Shown here one piece after another: positions 23,899 to 34,300 of a DNA stretch of 64,000 bases. Below the pieces are notes generated by a model that made no database searches, had not been told where the DNA came from, and saw only the letters and a program-made list of their open reading frames with translations. Within the stretch, counting starts at the first letter, position 1. Each line of letters opens with the position of its first letter. Position numbers and translations under genes: made by a program. Source of the DNA: an uncultured Caulobacter sp. GTDB taxonomy: Bacteria > Pseudomonadota > Alphaproteobacteria > Caulobacterales > Caulobacteraceae. The stretch covers positions 1 through 64,000 of the forward strand of contig CALALX010000088.1 in assembly GCA_937925635.1 (NCBI GenBank), read 5' to 3'.

Positions 23899-26297
23899 AG
23901 TTCACTCTGTCCTGGCTCAAGGATCATCTTGAGACCGATTGCGACGTCGCCCGGGTCGTGGACGCGATGACCATGGCTGGTCTGGAGGTCGAACACGTGA
24001 CCGACCCGGCGACGAAGCTGGCGCCGTTCACGGTGGCGAAAGTCGTCGAGGCCGTGCAGCACCCCAACGCCGACCGCCTCCGCGTCTGTCAGGTCGACAC
24101 CGTCGACGGCCGCAAGGAAATCGTCTGCGGCGCGCCCAACGCGCGGGCCGGCCTGACCACCATCTACGCCCCGATCGGCGCCTATGTGCCGGGCCTGGGC
24201 GTCACCCTGGTGGAAAAGCCGGTGCGCGGCGTGGTGTCCAACGGCATGCTCTGCTCGGCCGCCGAGATGGAGACAGCCGAGGAGTCCGACGGCATCCTGG
24301 AACTGGACGACAGCTTCCCCGTCGGCATGGCGGCGGCCAGCGCCCTTGCCCAGGAAGCGGTCATCGACTTCGAGGTGACGCCGAACCGGCCTGACTGGCT
24401 GGGCGTCGCCGGCATCGCCCGCGACCTTTCGGCCGCCGGCCTCGGCCGCCTGAAGACTCCGGCCGTGAAGCCCGTCGCCGGCAAGTTCCCCTGCCCGATC
24501 GCGATCAAGGTGGACGGCGACGCCTGCCGCCAGTTCTCCGGCCGGGTGATCCGCGGCGTGAAGAACGGGCCCTCGCCCGCCTGGCTGCAGGCGCGGCTCA
24601 AGGCCATCGGCCTGCGCCCGATCAATGCCCTGGTCGACGTCACCAACCTGATCACCTACGACCGCGCCCGGCCGCTGCACGTCTACGACCTGGGCAAGCT
24701 GGTCGGGACGACGATCGAGGCGCGGCTGGGCCGGCACGGCGTCAACGGCGACGAGCACCTGATCGCGCTGGACGGCAAGACCTACGAACTGACGCCGGAG
24801 ATGAGCGTCATCTCCGACGCCGACGGCGAGCGCCCGGTGGGCATCGGCGGCGTCATGGGCGGCGAGAGCACGGGCTGCTCGGAGGAGACGACCGACGTCT
24901 TCCTCGAAAGCGCCTGGTTCGATCCCATCCGCACGGCCCAGACCGGTCGCGCGACGGGCATCACCTCCGACGCCCAGTATCGCTTCGCCCGCGGCGTCGA
25001 CACCGGCTTCGTGGTCGAGGGTCTGGAACTGGCGACGGCCCTGATCCTTGAGCTGTGCGGCGGCGAGCCGAGCGACGTCGTCGTCGCCGGCGAGGCCCTG
25101 CCGGCCCCGGGGCCGATGGCCTTCGACCCGGCCTATGTCCACCAGCTCGCCGGCCTGAGCATCCCGCGCGACGGCGTCGTCGACATCCTCTGCAAGCTCG
25201 GCTTCGCCGTCGAGAAGAGCCACGCCCAGTTGACCGTCACGCCCCCGACCTGGCGCCGCGACGTCGAAGGCAAGGCCGATCTGGTCGAGGAAGTGGCGCG
25301 CATCGCCGGCTACGACGCCCTGCCGGCCACGCCGCTGCCGGAAGTCGCCCGTCGGCCCGGCGGCGTGCTGACGGCCCGCCAGAACCGCGCCCGCATGGCC
25401 CGCCGCGCCCTGGCCGCGGCCGGCTATTCCGAAGCCGTCACCTGGTCGTTCACCTCCAACGCCACCGCGAAGATGTTCGGCGGCGGCGACGCGCGACTGG
25501 TGCTGGCCAATCCGATGTCGGGCGATATCGACACCATGCGCCCCTCGACCCTGCCCAACCTGATCGAGGCGGCCGGCCGCAACGCCCGCCGCGGCTTCCC
25601 GGACGCCGCCCTGTTCGAGGTCGGACCGGTGTTCGGCGGCGACGAGCCTCAGGACCAGCGGCTGGCCATCGGCGCCATCGTCGCCCCGCACGCCCCGCGC
25701 GACTGGGACAAGCGAGCGGCCGAAGACCTGTTCACGATCAAGGCCGACCTGCTGGCCCTGCTCGAGGAGCTTGGCGCGCCGGTGGCCTCGCTGCAGACCG
25801 CCCAGGGTTCGGCCTCGTCCTGGTGGCACCCCGGCCGCTCGGCCCGACTGCAACTGGGCCCCAAGGCCGTGATCGCCGAGTTCGGCGAGCTGCATCCGGC
25901 GGCGCTCAAGGCGCTGGACGTCGAGGGGCCTGTCTACGGCTTCGAGATCTGGGTCGAGGCCATTCCCGAGCCGAAGAAGAAGGCGACCAAGACGAAGTCG
26001 GCCCTGGCCCTCTCGCCGCTGATGCCGCTGAGCCGCGACTTCGCCTTCCTGCTCGACGCCGACAAGGCGGCTGGCGATCTGGTGAAGGCCGTGGCCGGCG
26101 CTGACAAGACGCTGATCGCCGGCGCGCGCGTGTTCGACGTTTACCAGGGTCCGGGCGTGCCCGAGGGCCAGAAGTCGGTCGCCGTCGAGGTTTCCGTGCA
26201 GCCGCGCGAGAAAACCCTCACCGACGCCGAGATCGAGACCTTGTCGGCGCAGGTCGTAGCCGCCGCCGCGAAGGTCGGCGGCAAGCTGCGGGGATGA
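23895..26297 (+). CDS. pheT: Phenylalanine--tRNA ligase beta subunit
   Basis: The beta subunit of PheRS, 800 residues. Domains in order: the N-terminal tRNA/OB-fold domain with AKVVEAVQHPNADRLRVCQV (residues about 45-65), the B3/4 editing domain with GVMGGESTGCSEETT, the B5 DNA-binding-like domain, the inactive synthetase core with FDVYQGPGVPEGQKS-containing C-terminal part and the FDX-ACB anticodon-binding domain at the end. ATG 23895 overlaps the upstream stop. A KKKATKTK stretch near residues 694-702 is a lineage-specific linker before the final domain. It overlaps the VOC gene by four bases. Confidence 0.98.
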   Translation: MKFTLSWLKDHLETDCDVARVVDAMTMAGLEVEHVTDPATKLAPFTVAKVVEAVQHPNADRLRVCQVDTVDGRKEIVCGAPNARAGLTTIYAPIGAYVPGLGVTLVEKPVRGVVSNGMLCSAAEMETAEESDGILELDDSFPVGMAAASALAQEAVIDFEVTPNRPDWLGVAGIARDLSAAGLGRLKTPAVKPVAGKFPCPIAIKVDGDACRQFSGRVIRGVKNGPSPAWLQARLKAIGLRPINALVDVTNLITYDRARPLHVYDLGKLVGTTIEARLGRHGVNGDEHLIALDGKTYELTPEMSVISDADGERPVGIGGVMGGESTGCSEETTDVFLESAWFDPIRTAQTGRATGITSDAQYRFARGVDTGFVVEGLELATALILELCGGEPSDVVVAGEALPAPGPMAFDPAYVHQLAGLSIPRDGVVDILCKLGFAVEKSHAQLTVTPPTWRRDVEGKADLVEEVARIAGYDALPATPLPEVARRPGGVLTARQNRARMARRALAAAGYSEAVTWSFTSNATAKMFGGGDARLVLANPMSGDIDTMRPSTLPNLIEAAGRNARRGFPDAALFEVGPVFGGDEPQDQRLAIGAIVAPHAPRDWDKRAAEDLFTIKADLLALLEELGAPVASLQTAQGSASSWWHPGRSARLQLGPKAVIAEFGELHPAALKALDVEGPVYGFEIWVEAIPEPKKKATKTKSALALSPLMPLSRDFAFLLDADKAAGDLVKAVAGADKTLIAGARVFDVYQGPGVPEGQKSVAVEVSVQPREKTLTDAEIETLSAQVVAAAAKVGGKLRG

Positions 26298-26683
26298 GCC
26301 GCCGCATCGGCGCGCTCACCCTCGTGGTGCGTGACTACGACGAAGCCATCGCCTGGTACCGCGACGTCGCGGGCTTCGTGGTCGTCGAGGACGTGGACCA
26401 GGGTCACAAGCGCTGGGTGACCGTCGCGCCCGAGGCCGACGGCTTTCCGCGCCTGCTGCTGGCCAAGGCTTCCGGCGAGGCCCAAGCCGCCCGCGTGGGC
26501 GACCAGACCGGCGGCCGCGTCGGCTTCTTCCTGCACACCACCGACTTCGACGCGGACCACGCACGGATGCAGGCGGCCGGTGTGCGGTTCCTCGAGGAGC
26601 CCCGGCGGGAGCCCTACGGCTCCGTCGCGGTGTTCGAGGACCTATACGGCAACCGCTGGGACCTGCTGGATTCTCCCCAATAG
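26294..26683 (+). CDS. VOC family (glyoxalase-fold) protein
   Basis: A 129-residue single-module vicinal-oxygen-chelate protein. IGALTLVVRDYDEAIAWYRD is the typical first beta-alpha unit; HTTDFDADHARMQAAGVRFL and EPYGSVAVFEDLYGNRWDLL form the second. Possible metal ligands are in the second half (Glu before EEPRREPYG and the DLYGNRWDLL region); the His usual at the start of the first strand is replaced by Thr/Leu, so activity is uncertain. It is coupled to pheT by a four-base overlap. Such proteins include bleomycin-resistance and glyoxalase relatives; the role is unknown. Confidence 0.85.
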   Translation: MSRRIGALTLVVRDYDEAIAWYRDVAGFVVVEDVDQGHKRWVTVAPEADGFPRLLLAKASGEAQAARVGDQTGGRVGFFLHTTDFDADHARMQAAGVRFLEEPRREPYGSVAVFEDLYGNRWDLLDSPQ

Positions 26684-27027
26684 CTCCGCTCATACTCGCC
26701 TCCGCGAGGATGAGCGGATGAAAATTGGGGTGGCGCGGCGTGAGGCCTTGGCCTATCCCTCTTCCCCGCACTGACGGAGCCCTTGCCGAGATGCTTTCGC
26801 GCCTCGACATCGCCGCACTGAACGCCACGCCGCAAGGCGCGGGCGTCGCCGTCTGCATGCGCAAAGCCATGATGATTATCACCGATCCCACCGGACCGGA
26901 GCGGCAGCGCGCGTCTTAGACCCGCCGGCAGATCGCAAGATCGTCAAAGCCCCGCTCCGGAAACGGCGCGGGGTTTTTGCTGTCTGCGGTCTGTCGGTCC
27001 CCTCACCCAAACGAAGGAACCACGATC
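26684..27027. other. 344-base region without a confident gene
   Basis: A short open frame (26725-26919, ending in KAMMIITDPTGPERQRAS) can be read, possibly from ATG 26791 as a 42-residue peptide, but I see no ribosome site of note and no homology. A clear hairpin terminator lies at 26950-26978. The remainder probably holds the promoter of the two ACT-like genes that begin at 27028. Confidence 0.4.
26950..26978 (+). terminator. Intrinsic terminator after the pheS-pheT-VOC run
   Basis: Stem CCCCGC (26950-26955) with GCGGGG (26968-26973), an inner CCG/CGG pair and a GAAA tetraloop, followed by TTTTT. It probably ends the PheRS operon transcript. Confidence 0.85.
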
Positions 27028-27315
27028 ATGCCCCTGCCCAGTGCAGCCCTCGACCTCCCCGACCCCGAAGCGCGCCACGTGCTGCGGTTCTCGGCCCATG
27101 ACGTCCCCGCCGCGCTCGACGCCGTCCGCGACGGGCTCGCGGCCTCGGGCGCCGAGGTGTGCAATCTCCAGCTCAAGGCCGTCGGAGTGCTTGTGGAGGG
27201 CGTCCTGCGCCTGCAGCGCCTGGACGAGGACGGCGCCGTTCGTCTCTGCCACCGGCTGGCCGATCTGCCCGGTGTGCTGTCGTCGCGCGTCGAGCACCAA
27301 TGGGGGTTCAAATGA
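27028..27315 (+). CDS. Small ACT-like protein 1
   Basis: A 95-residue cytoplasmic protein. After a short lead, HVLRFSAHDVPAALDAVRDG and SSRVEHQWGFK fit a beta-alpha-beta-beta-alpha-beta ACT-type fold, similar in size to the IlvM/IlvN regulatory subunit of acetolactate synthase, but with low identity. ATG 27028 follows GAAGGAA. It overlaps the next, similar gene by four bases (ATGA). No catalytic partner (acetolactate synthase or other amino-acid enzyme) is encoded nearby. Function unknown; ligand-binding regulation is inference from the fold. Confidence 0.6.
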   Translation: MPLPSAALDLPDPEARHVLRFSAHDVPAALDAVRDGLAASGAEVCNLQLKAVGVLVEGVLRLQRLDEDGAVRLCHRLADLPGVLSSRVEHQWGFK

Positions 27316-27596
27316 CCGCCCAGGACGGCAAACGGCGGCTGTTCCTACTCCGCGCCCACGACGAGCCGGACGCCCTCGCGCGCGTACTCGGCGTGGTCGC
27401 CTTTCAGCAGGCGCGGCTCACCCGCGTCGAAGCCGAACCCGTCGGCGACGGCCTGTCCATCCGGCTGGAGATCGAGGACGCCGGCGAACACAAGGCCGAG
27501 GCGCTGGCGCGCCGGCTCGAGGCCTGCCCGGCGGTTCGTCGCCTCGCCTTCGGCTGGCGCAGCGGTCTTGTCCCTGACCCGGTTCCAGGCCACTAG
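27312..27596 (+). CDS. Small ACT-like protein 2
   Basis: A 94-residue protein with the same apparent fold as its upstream neighbour: RRLFLLRAHDEPDALARVLG is strand-helix, GDGLSIRLEIED the central strands, and KAEALARRLEACPAVRRLAF the second helix and last strand. This arrangement is close to the ACT domain of IlvM. The ATG at 27312 overlaps the previous stop, so the two proteins are made together and may form a heterodimer. No enzyme target lies next to them. The ACT assignment is moderately sure; the role is unknown. Confidence 0.65.
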   Translation: MTAQDGKRRLFLLRAHDEPDALARVLGVVAFQQARLTRVEAEPVGDGLSIRLEIEDAGEHKAEALARRLEACPAVRRLAFGWRSGLVPDPVPGH

Positions 27597-27618
27597 TCCT
27601 GTCCGTCCGGAGGCGTCG

Positions 27619-28155
27619 ATGAGCACCAAACCCGTTCTTGAGAGCATCCTCGAAAAGGGGCTCTTCGCGTCACGCTGGCTGATGGCGCCGATGTACGTCG
27701 GCCTGATCATCGCCCTGTTAGCCCTGATCGTGATCTTCTTCCAGGAGCTGATCCACGCCGTTCCGATCATCCTGTCGGGTCAGGCCCACGCCGAGGACGC
27801 CATCCTGCTGGCCCTGTCTCTGATCGACCTGTCGCTGGCCGGCAACCTGGTGCTGATCGTGATCTTCTCGGGCTACGAGAACTTCGTCTCCAAGCTCGAC
27901 ATCGGCGACACCGAGGACCGTCCCAGCTGGATGGGCACGGTCGATTTCTCGGGTCTGAAGATGAAGCTGGTCGCCTCGATCGTGGCGATCTCGGCGATCG
28001 CACTGCTTAAGGCCTTCCTTGAGGCCAGCGAGTCCGACGCCGCCGTCGACCAGGTCCGGATGACCTGGCTGGTCGTCGTCCATCTGACCTTCGTTGTCTC
28101 GGGCGTGCTGCTGGCCCTGATGGACTGGCTGGCCAGCCTCACCGACAAGCACTGA
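27619..28155 (+). CDS. UPF0114 / YqhA family membrane protein
   Basis: A 178-residue inner-membrane protein with about four hydrophobic helices (residues 22-45, 62-83, 112-132 and 148-168). ILEKGLFASRWLMAPMYVGL and NLVLIVIFSGYENFVSKLD are signatures of the UPF0114 (TIGR00645) family. The loop DTEDRPSWMGTVDFSGLK is also family-typical. ATG 27619 follows GGAGG. Function is not established in this family. A GC hairpin without T-run (28163-28180) lies after the stop. Confidence 0.9.
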   Translation: MSTKPVLESILEKGLFASRWLMAPMYVGLIIALLALIVIFFQELIHAVPIILSGQAHAEDAILLALSLIDLSLAGNLVLIVIFSGYENFVSKLDIGDTEDRPSWMGTVDFSGLKMKLVASIVAISAIALLKAFLEASESDAAVDQVRMTWLVVVHLTFVVSGVLLALMDWLASLTDKH

Positions 28156-28295
28156 CCGAAAAGGGCGGTCCGAACCGCCCCTGATCGTCGCCGCTGGAAG
28201 CGTCGGTCAAGTTGACGCCGAGATCCAGAGTGCAAGGTCCCTGGTCGGACATGCGCAGCCACGGAAGGCTCCGCGCTTCCGTCGCCCGTCCCGGA

Positions 28296-30101
28296 TCAAT
28301 CCCCGTCCATCTTCAGCGCGGCGATGAAGGCTTCCTGCGGGATCTCGACCTTGCCGAACTGGCGCATGCGTTTCTTGCCGGCCTTCTGCTTGTCCAGCAG
28401 CTTGCGCTTGCGGCTGGCGTCGCCGCCGTAGCACTTGGCCGTCACGTCCTTGCGCAGCGCCCGCACCGTCTCGCGGGCGATGATCCTCCCCCCGATCGCC
28501 GCCTGGATCGGGATGACGAACATGTGCTGCGGGATGAGCTCCTTCATCTTCTCGACCATGCCCCGGCCGCGGCTCTCGGCGCGGTCGCGGTGGACGAGCA
28601 TGGAGAGGGCGTCCACGGGCTCGGCGTTGACCAGGATCGACATCTTCACCAGGTCACCCGGACGGTAGTCCTCGACCTGGTAGTCGAAGCTGGCGTAGCC
28701 CTTCGAGATGCTCTTCAGCCGGTCGTAGAAGTCGAACACCACCTCGTTCAGCGGCAGGTCGTAGACCAGCATGGCGCGGCTGCCGACGTAGCTGAGCTCG
28801 CGCTGCACGCCGCGGCGGTCCTGGCAGAGCTTGATGACGCCGCCCAGGTAGTCGTCAGGGGTGAAGATGGTCGCCTTGATCCACGGCTCCTCGATGCTTT
28901 CGATCTGCATCGGGTCGGGCATGTCGGCCGGATTGTGCAGGTCGATCGTCTCACCGTCGCGCTTGTTGATCTTGTAGACCACCGATGGGGCCGTCGCGAT
29001 CAGGTCGAGGTCGAACTCGCGGCTGAGGCGCTCCTGGATGATCTCCAGATGCAGCAGGCCGAGGAACCCGCAACGGAAGCCGAAACCGAGGGCGGCGCTC
29101 GACTCCATCTCGAAGGTGAAGCTGCCGTCGTTGAGGCGCAGCTTGCTGACCGCGGCGCGCAGATCCTCGAAGTCGGCGGCGTCGACCGGGAACAGGCCGC
29201 AGAACACCACCGGCACCACTTCCTTGAAGCCCTTTAGCGGCGCGGACGTGGGCTTCTTCTCGTCAGTGATGGTGTCGCCGACGGCGGCGTCGGCCACTTC
29301 CTTGATGCTGGCGGTGAAGAATCCGACCTCGCCCGGGCCCAGTTCGTCGACATCGGTGGCCTTGGGCTTGAAAACACCGACCTTGTCGATGCGGTGGGTG
29401 GCGCCGGTCTGCATCATGCGGATCTGCTGACCGGCTTTCAGGGCGCCGTCGAAGATGCGCACCAGCACGACCACGCCGAGGTAGGCGTCGTACCAGGCGT
29501 CGACCAGCAGCGCCTTCAGCGGCGCGTTCACGTCGCCCTTGGGCGCGGGCAGGCGGGTGACGATGGCCTCCAGCACCTCGTGGATGCCGATTCCGCTCTT
29601 GGCGCTGGCGAGGACCGCGTCGCTGGCGTCCAGACCGATCAGGTCCTCGATCTGGGCGCGCACACGCTCCGGCTCGGCGGCCGGCAGGTCGATCTTGTTG
29701 AGGACCGGGACGATCTCGTGGTCATTGTCGATGGCCTGGTAGACATTGGCCAGGGTCTGGGCCTCGACGCCCTGGCTGGCGTCGACGACCAGGATCGAAC
29801 CCTCGCAGGCGGCAAGGCTGCGACTGACCTCATAGGCGAAGTCGACGTGGCCCGGCGTGTCCATCAGGTTCAGGACATAAGTCTCGCCGTCGTCGGCCTT
29901 GTAGTCGAGGCGCACCGTCTGCGCCTTGATGGTGATCCCGCGTTCCTTTTCGATGTCCATGTTGTCGAGCACCTGCGCGGTCATCTCGCGCGCGCTCAAG
30001 CCGCCCGTCTCCTGGATCAGGCGGTCCGACAGCGTGGACTTGCCGTGGTCGATGTGGGCAACAATCGAAAAATTGCGGATCTTGTCGAGCGGGGTCTTCA
30101 T
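28296..30101 (-). CDS. lepA: Elongation factor 4 (LepA)
   Basis: A 601-residue ribosome-dependent GTPase that back-translocates or remodels stalled ribosomes. G1 is AHIDHGKSTL, G3 DTPGHVDF, G4 NKIDLP; the EF-4-specific C-terminal domain ends in GGDASRKRKLLDKQKAGKKR then MRQFGKVEIPQEAFIAALK. I chose ATG 30099-30101 (MKTPLDKIRNFSIVAHIDHG), the family start, over an upstream in-frame ATG that adds 21 residues. Length is normal. It is divergent from an RND efflux operon. Confidence 0.98.
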   Translation of the reverse strand: MKTPLDKIRNFSIVAHIDHGKSTLSDRLIQETGGLSAREMTAQVLDNMDIEKERGITIKAQTVRLDYKADDGETYVLNLMDTPGHVDFAYEVSRSLAACEGSILVVDASQGVEAQTLANVYQAIDNDHEIVPVLNKIDLPAAEPERVRAQIEDLIGLDASDAVLASAKSGIGIHEVLEAIVTRLPAPKGDVNAPLKALLVDAWYDAYLGVVVLVRIFDGALKAGQQIRMMQTGATHRIDKVGVFKPKATDVDELGPGEVGFFTASIKEVADAAVGDTITDEKKPTSAPLKGFKEVVPVVFCGLFPVDAADFEDLRAAVSKLRLNDGSFTFEMESSAALGFGFRCGFLGLLHLEIIQERLSREFDLDLIATAPSVVYKINKRDGETIDLHNPADMPDPMQIESIEEPWIKATIFTPDDYLGGVIKLCQDRRGVQRELSYVGSRAMLVYDLPLNEVVFDFYDRLKSISKGYASFDYQVEDYRPGDLVKMSILVNAEPVDALSMLVHRDRAESRGRGMVEKMKELIPQHMFVIPIQAAIGGRIIARETVRALRKDVTAKCYGGDASRKRKLLDKQKAGKKRMRQFGKVEIPQEAFIAALKMDGD

Positions 30102-30253
30102 GCGCGCCCGTCTATCACATCGGTACGGGAAGGCGAGTAGCGCCTCGCCGTGGCGTTTTCGCACTTGCGAAAGCCTCGCGCCAACCTAGATACGGCGTTA
30201 CCCCGACGCTCCAGCGCCGGGCTTTTCCTGCAGGGGCCGACGGGGAGAACGAC

Positions 30254-31342
30254 GTGCGACTCGGACAAGACCGGCGCGGCCGGCTGACGGCGGTCCTCGC
30301 CGTGGCGCTGATCACCCTCGCGGCCTGCGGCAAGAAGGACGAGACCAAGGCCGGTCCGCCGCCGCCCAGCCAGACCGTGACCGTGCAGGCCGCCGCGCAG
30401 GTGAACGTGCCGCGCCGGGTGACGGCCAGCGGCAACATCGCGGCCTGGAACGAGGTCATCGTCGGCGCCGAGACCGGCGGCCTGACCGCCGTGCAGGTGC
30501 TGGTCGACGAGGGCGCCTGGGTGAAGCAGGGCCAACCGCTCGTGGTCATGAACACCGACCTGCTGAAGGCCCAGATGCGGCAGCAGGAAGCCAATGTCGC
30601 CGCCGCGCGCGCCACCCTGGCCCAGGCCGACAACGCGCTGGCCCGCGCCCGCGAACTGAAGGAGCGCGGCTACCTCTCGCAGGCCGGGCTCGACAACGCC
30701 GTCGCCAGCCAGGGCACGGCCGCGGCCCAGGTCGCCGCCGCCGAGGCGGGTCTGGCCGAAATGCGCACGCGCGTCGGCCAGGCCACGGTGCGGGCGCCCG
30801 TCTCCGGCCTGATCACCTCGCGCAACGTCGTGAAGGGCCAGATCGTCGGCGCGGGCATGGAGCTGTTCCGCCTCGTCCGTGACGGCAAACTGGAGCTCAA
30901 CGCCGAGGTGCCGGAGACCCAGCTGGCCATGGTCCGCCCGGGCATGCCGGCGATCGTGACCTCCGACCAGCTCGGTTCGACCAACGGCGTGGTCCGCATT
31001 GTCACCCCCCAGGTCAACACCCAGAGCCGCGTCGGAGTCGCGCGGATCGCGCTGACCGGGACGGGCGGGTTCCGCCCCGGCATGTTCGCCAAGGGCGAGA
31101 TCAACGTCGGCGAGCAGCCGGCGGTGACGGTGCCGGCGATCGCGGTCGTCTACCGCGACAACAAGCCGGGCGTGTTCGTCTACGGCGCCCAGTCCGTGGT
31201 CCGCTTCCGCCAGATCGTCGTCGGCTCGCGGGGCAAGGACTCCGTCGAGGTCAGCCAGGGGCTGACCGCCGGCGAGCGCATCGTCGTCCAGGGCGCGGGT
31301 TTCCTCGCCGACGGCGACCGCGTCCGCGTCGTGGCCCGGTAG
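30254..31342 (+). CDS. RND efflux periplasmic adaptor (membrane fusion protein), lipoprotein
   Basis: A 362-residue HlyD/AcrA-type adaptor linking an inner-membrane RND pump to an outer-membrane channel. Start GTG 30254 follows GGGGAG. The signal ends in a lipobox LAAC with Cys25. Order: first barrel-sandwich half (NIAAWNEVIVGAETGGLTAV), a coiled hairpin (residues 100-150, QQEANVAAARATLAQADNAL), second lipoyl half (RAPVSGLITSRNV), beta-barrel and membrane-proximal domain. The permease gene starts 12 bases downstream, so the two form an operon. No outer-membrane factor gene is adjacent. Confidence 0.93.
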   Translation: MRLGQDRRGRLTAVLAVALITLAACGKKDETKAGPPPPSQTVTVQAAAQVNVPRRVTASGNIAAWNEVIVGAETGGLTAVQVLVDEGAWVKQGQPLVVMNTDLLKAQMRQQEANVAAARATLAQADNALARARELKERGYLSQAGLDNAVASQGTAAAQVAAAEAGLAEMRTRVGQATVRAPVSGLITSRNVVKGQIVGAGMELFRLVRDGKLELNAEVPETQLAMVRPGMPAIVTSDQLGSTNGVVRIVTPQVNTQSRVGVARIALTGTGGFRPGMFAKGEINVGEQPAVTVPAIAVVYRDNKPGVFVYGAQSVVRFRQIVVGSRGKDSVEVSQGLTAGERIVVQGAGFLADGDRVRVVAR

Positions 31343-31354
31343 GAGCGCGCCGCC

Positions 31355-34300
31355 ATGCGCAACATCTCCTCCTGGTCGATCCGGAACCCGATTCCGATCA
31401 TCATGCTGTTCATCATGCTGATGCTCGGCGGGATCGCCGGCTTCAACGCGATGCGGATCAACAACAATCCGGACATCGACTTCCCGCTGATCTACGTGAA
31501 CGCATCCCGCCCGGGCGCCGCGCCCAGCGAGATGGAGACCCAGGTCACACGGCTGATCGAGGACAAGATCGCCGGCCTCAGCGGCGTACGCCACTCCCGC
31601 TCGACGGTGACCGACGGCGTGTCCGTCACGGTCATCGAGTTCGAGCTGTCGACCGACGTGGAGAAGGCGACCAACGACGTCCGCAACGCGATGAGCAACC
31701 TGCGCGCCTCGTTGCCGCAGGACATGCAGGAACCGATCGTCCAGCGCATCGACATCACCGGCGATCCGCTGATCACCTGGGTCGTGCGGTCCGGGTCGAT
31801 GAGTCCCGAGCAGCTGTCATGGTTCGTGGATAACGAGGTCAGCCGCGCCCTGCTGGCCATTCCGGGCGTCGGCGAGGTCAACCGCCGGGGCGGCGTCGAG
31901 CGCGAGATCCGCATTGACCTCGACCCCGACCGCCTGGCGTCGTTCGGCGTCACGGCGGCGCAGGTCAGCCAGGCCCTGACCAACGTGAACAACGACCTGC
32001 CCGGCGGGCGCGTCACCGTCGGCGGTTCGGAGCGGTCGATCCGCGCCCTCGGCTCGGCCAGTTCGGTCGCCGAGCTGGCGGAAACCCGCGTGCCGGTCGC
32101 CGGCGGCTCTGTGCGACTCGGCGACCTCGGACGTGTCGAGGACGCCTGGACTGAGCCCCGCTCGATCGCGCGATACGACGGCCAGGAGGCGGTCACCTTC
32201 GACTTCCTCCGCTCGCGCGACGCCAGCGAGGTCAAGGTGGCCGAGGTGGTGCGCAAGAAGATCGCCGAGATCGACAAGGCCCATCCCGAGCTGTCCATCG
32301 AGCAGATCAACGCCAACGTCGAGTTCGCCGAGGAAAGCTACATCGCCTCGCTCGAAGCGGTCGGCATCGGCGCGCTGCTGGCGGTCGTCGTGGTCTGGTT
32401 GTTCCTGCGCGATTGGCGGGCGACGCTGATCGCGGCGGTGGCCATGCCCCTGTCGCTGATCCCGACCTTCGCGGTGCTTGAGCCGCTGGGCCAGTCGCTC
32501 AACATGATCACCCTGCTGGCGCTGTCGTTGACCATCGGCATCCTGGTCGACGACGCCATCGTGGAGATCGAGAACATCGTCCGCCACATGCGGGGCGGCA
32601 AGGCGCCGTATCCGGCGGCGATGGAGGCTTCCGACGAGATCGGCCTCGCCGTGGTGGCCACCACCATGACCATCATCGCCGTGTTCGCGCCGGTCGGCTT
32701 CATGCCCGGCATCATCGGCCAGTTCTTCAAGGCCTTCGCCCTGGCCGCCTGCATCTCGGTGGCCTTCTCGCTGGTCGTGGCGCGGATGCTGACGCCGCTG
32801 ATGGGCGCCTACCTGCTCAAGCACAAGCACCATGAGGACGCCGACCCGCCGTGGATGAGCTGGTACCTGCGTCAGCTGAACTGGGCCCTGCACAATCGCT
32901 GGAAAGTGTTCGGCATCGGCGTGCTGATCTTCGTGGGCACCGCCTGCCTGACGCCGCTGGTGCCGTTCGAGGTGCAGCCGTCGGTCGATCAGAGCCGCGC
33001 GACCTTCTCCGTCGAGCTTCCGCCCGGGTCGACGCTGCGCCAGACGGACGCCGTCGTCGCGCGCGTCTCGCGCGACCTGCGGCAGCGACCCGAGGTGACC
33101 AATGTCTACGCCTCGGTCGGCGGCAACGACGTCAACACCGCCACTGTCACAGCGCAGATGGTCGACAAGGGCGATCGCTCGATCACCCAGAAGCAGTTCA
33201 CGCGCGAGATGGTCGACCATTTCAAGGCCGTGCCGGGGGCCCGCATCGGCGTGCCGACCCAGCTCGGCGGCGGTCCCACCGACGGCAGCGTCTTCTCCTA
33301 TTCGATCCAGAGCGACGACGGCGTGAAGCTGATGGCGGCGGCCCAGGCCATCGAGCGCGAAATGCGCGAGGTCCCCGGGCTGGCCAACGTGGTCAACACG
33401 GCGGCGATCGCACGGCCGGAACTGCTCGTCACGCCGCGCACCGATGAGGCGGCGCGTCTGGGCGTCTCGACCGGCGCCATCTCCCAGGCCATTCGCGTGG
33501 CCACCATCGGCGACATCGACCAGCTGCTGCCCAAGTACAATCTGGGCGACCGTCAGGTGCCGATCCGGCTGCGCCTGAGCGAGAGCGGCCGCGAAGACAT
33601 CGCGGTCCTGCAGAACCTGAGGGTGCCCACGGCGACCGGCGGATCCGTGCCGCTGAGCGCGGTAGCCGACATCACCTACGGCGCCGGACCGTCGCAAATC
33701 AGTCGCCTGGACCGCTCGCGCGTCGCGACCATCACGGCCGAGCTGAACGGCATCACCAGCGGCGAAGCGTCCATCGCGGTCGGCAAGCTGCCCTCGGTCA
33801 AGAACCTGCCCGAGGGCGTCCGGCAGGGCATGACCGGCGACGTCGAGTTCCTGATCGAGATGGTCGTCGGCTTCGGCGGAGCCTTCGCGACCGGTCTGAT
33901 CCTGATGTACGCGGTGCTGGCGCTGCTGTTCAAGAGCTTCACCCACCCGATCACCATCATGGCCGCCCTGCCGCTGGCCATCGGCGGCGCGTTCGTGGGC
34001 CTGCTGATCATGAAGAGCAGCTTCTCGATCTCGACGCTGATCGGGATCCTGATGCTGATGGGCATCGCGGCGAAGAACTCGATCCTGCTGGTTGAGTACG
34101 CGCTGGAGGCCATGAAGGAAGGCAAGTCCCGATACGACGCCCTGATCGACGCCGCCCACAAGCGGGCGCGACCGATCCTGATGACCACGGTGGCCATGGG
34201 CGCGGGCATGGCGCCGACGGCGCTAGGCTGGGGCGCGGACGTCGAGTTCCGCCAGCCGATGGCCGTGGCCGTCGTCGGCGGGCTGATCACTTCCACCCTG

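Noticed and set aside
26725..26919. A 64-codon open frame after the VOC gene
   Set aside because: No ribosome site, no homology and odd composition; noted only inside the gene-free region.
28163..28180. GGGCGGT/ACCGCCC hairpin after the UPF0114 gene as a terminator
   Set aside because: It has no T-run and a short stem; not strong enough to list as a terminator.
31817..34159. A 780-codon minus-strand frame opposite the RND permease
   Set aside because: The permease motifs on the + strand are complete; the antisense reading has no family features.
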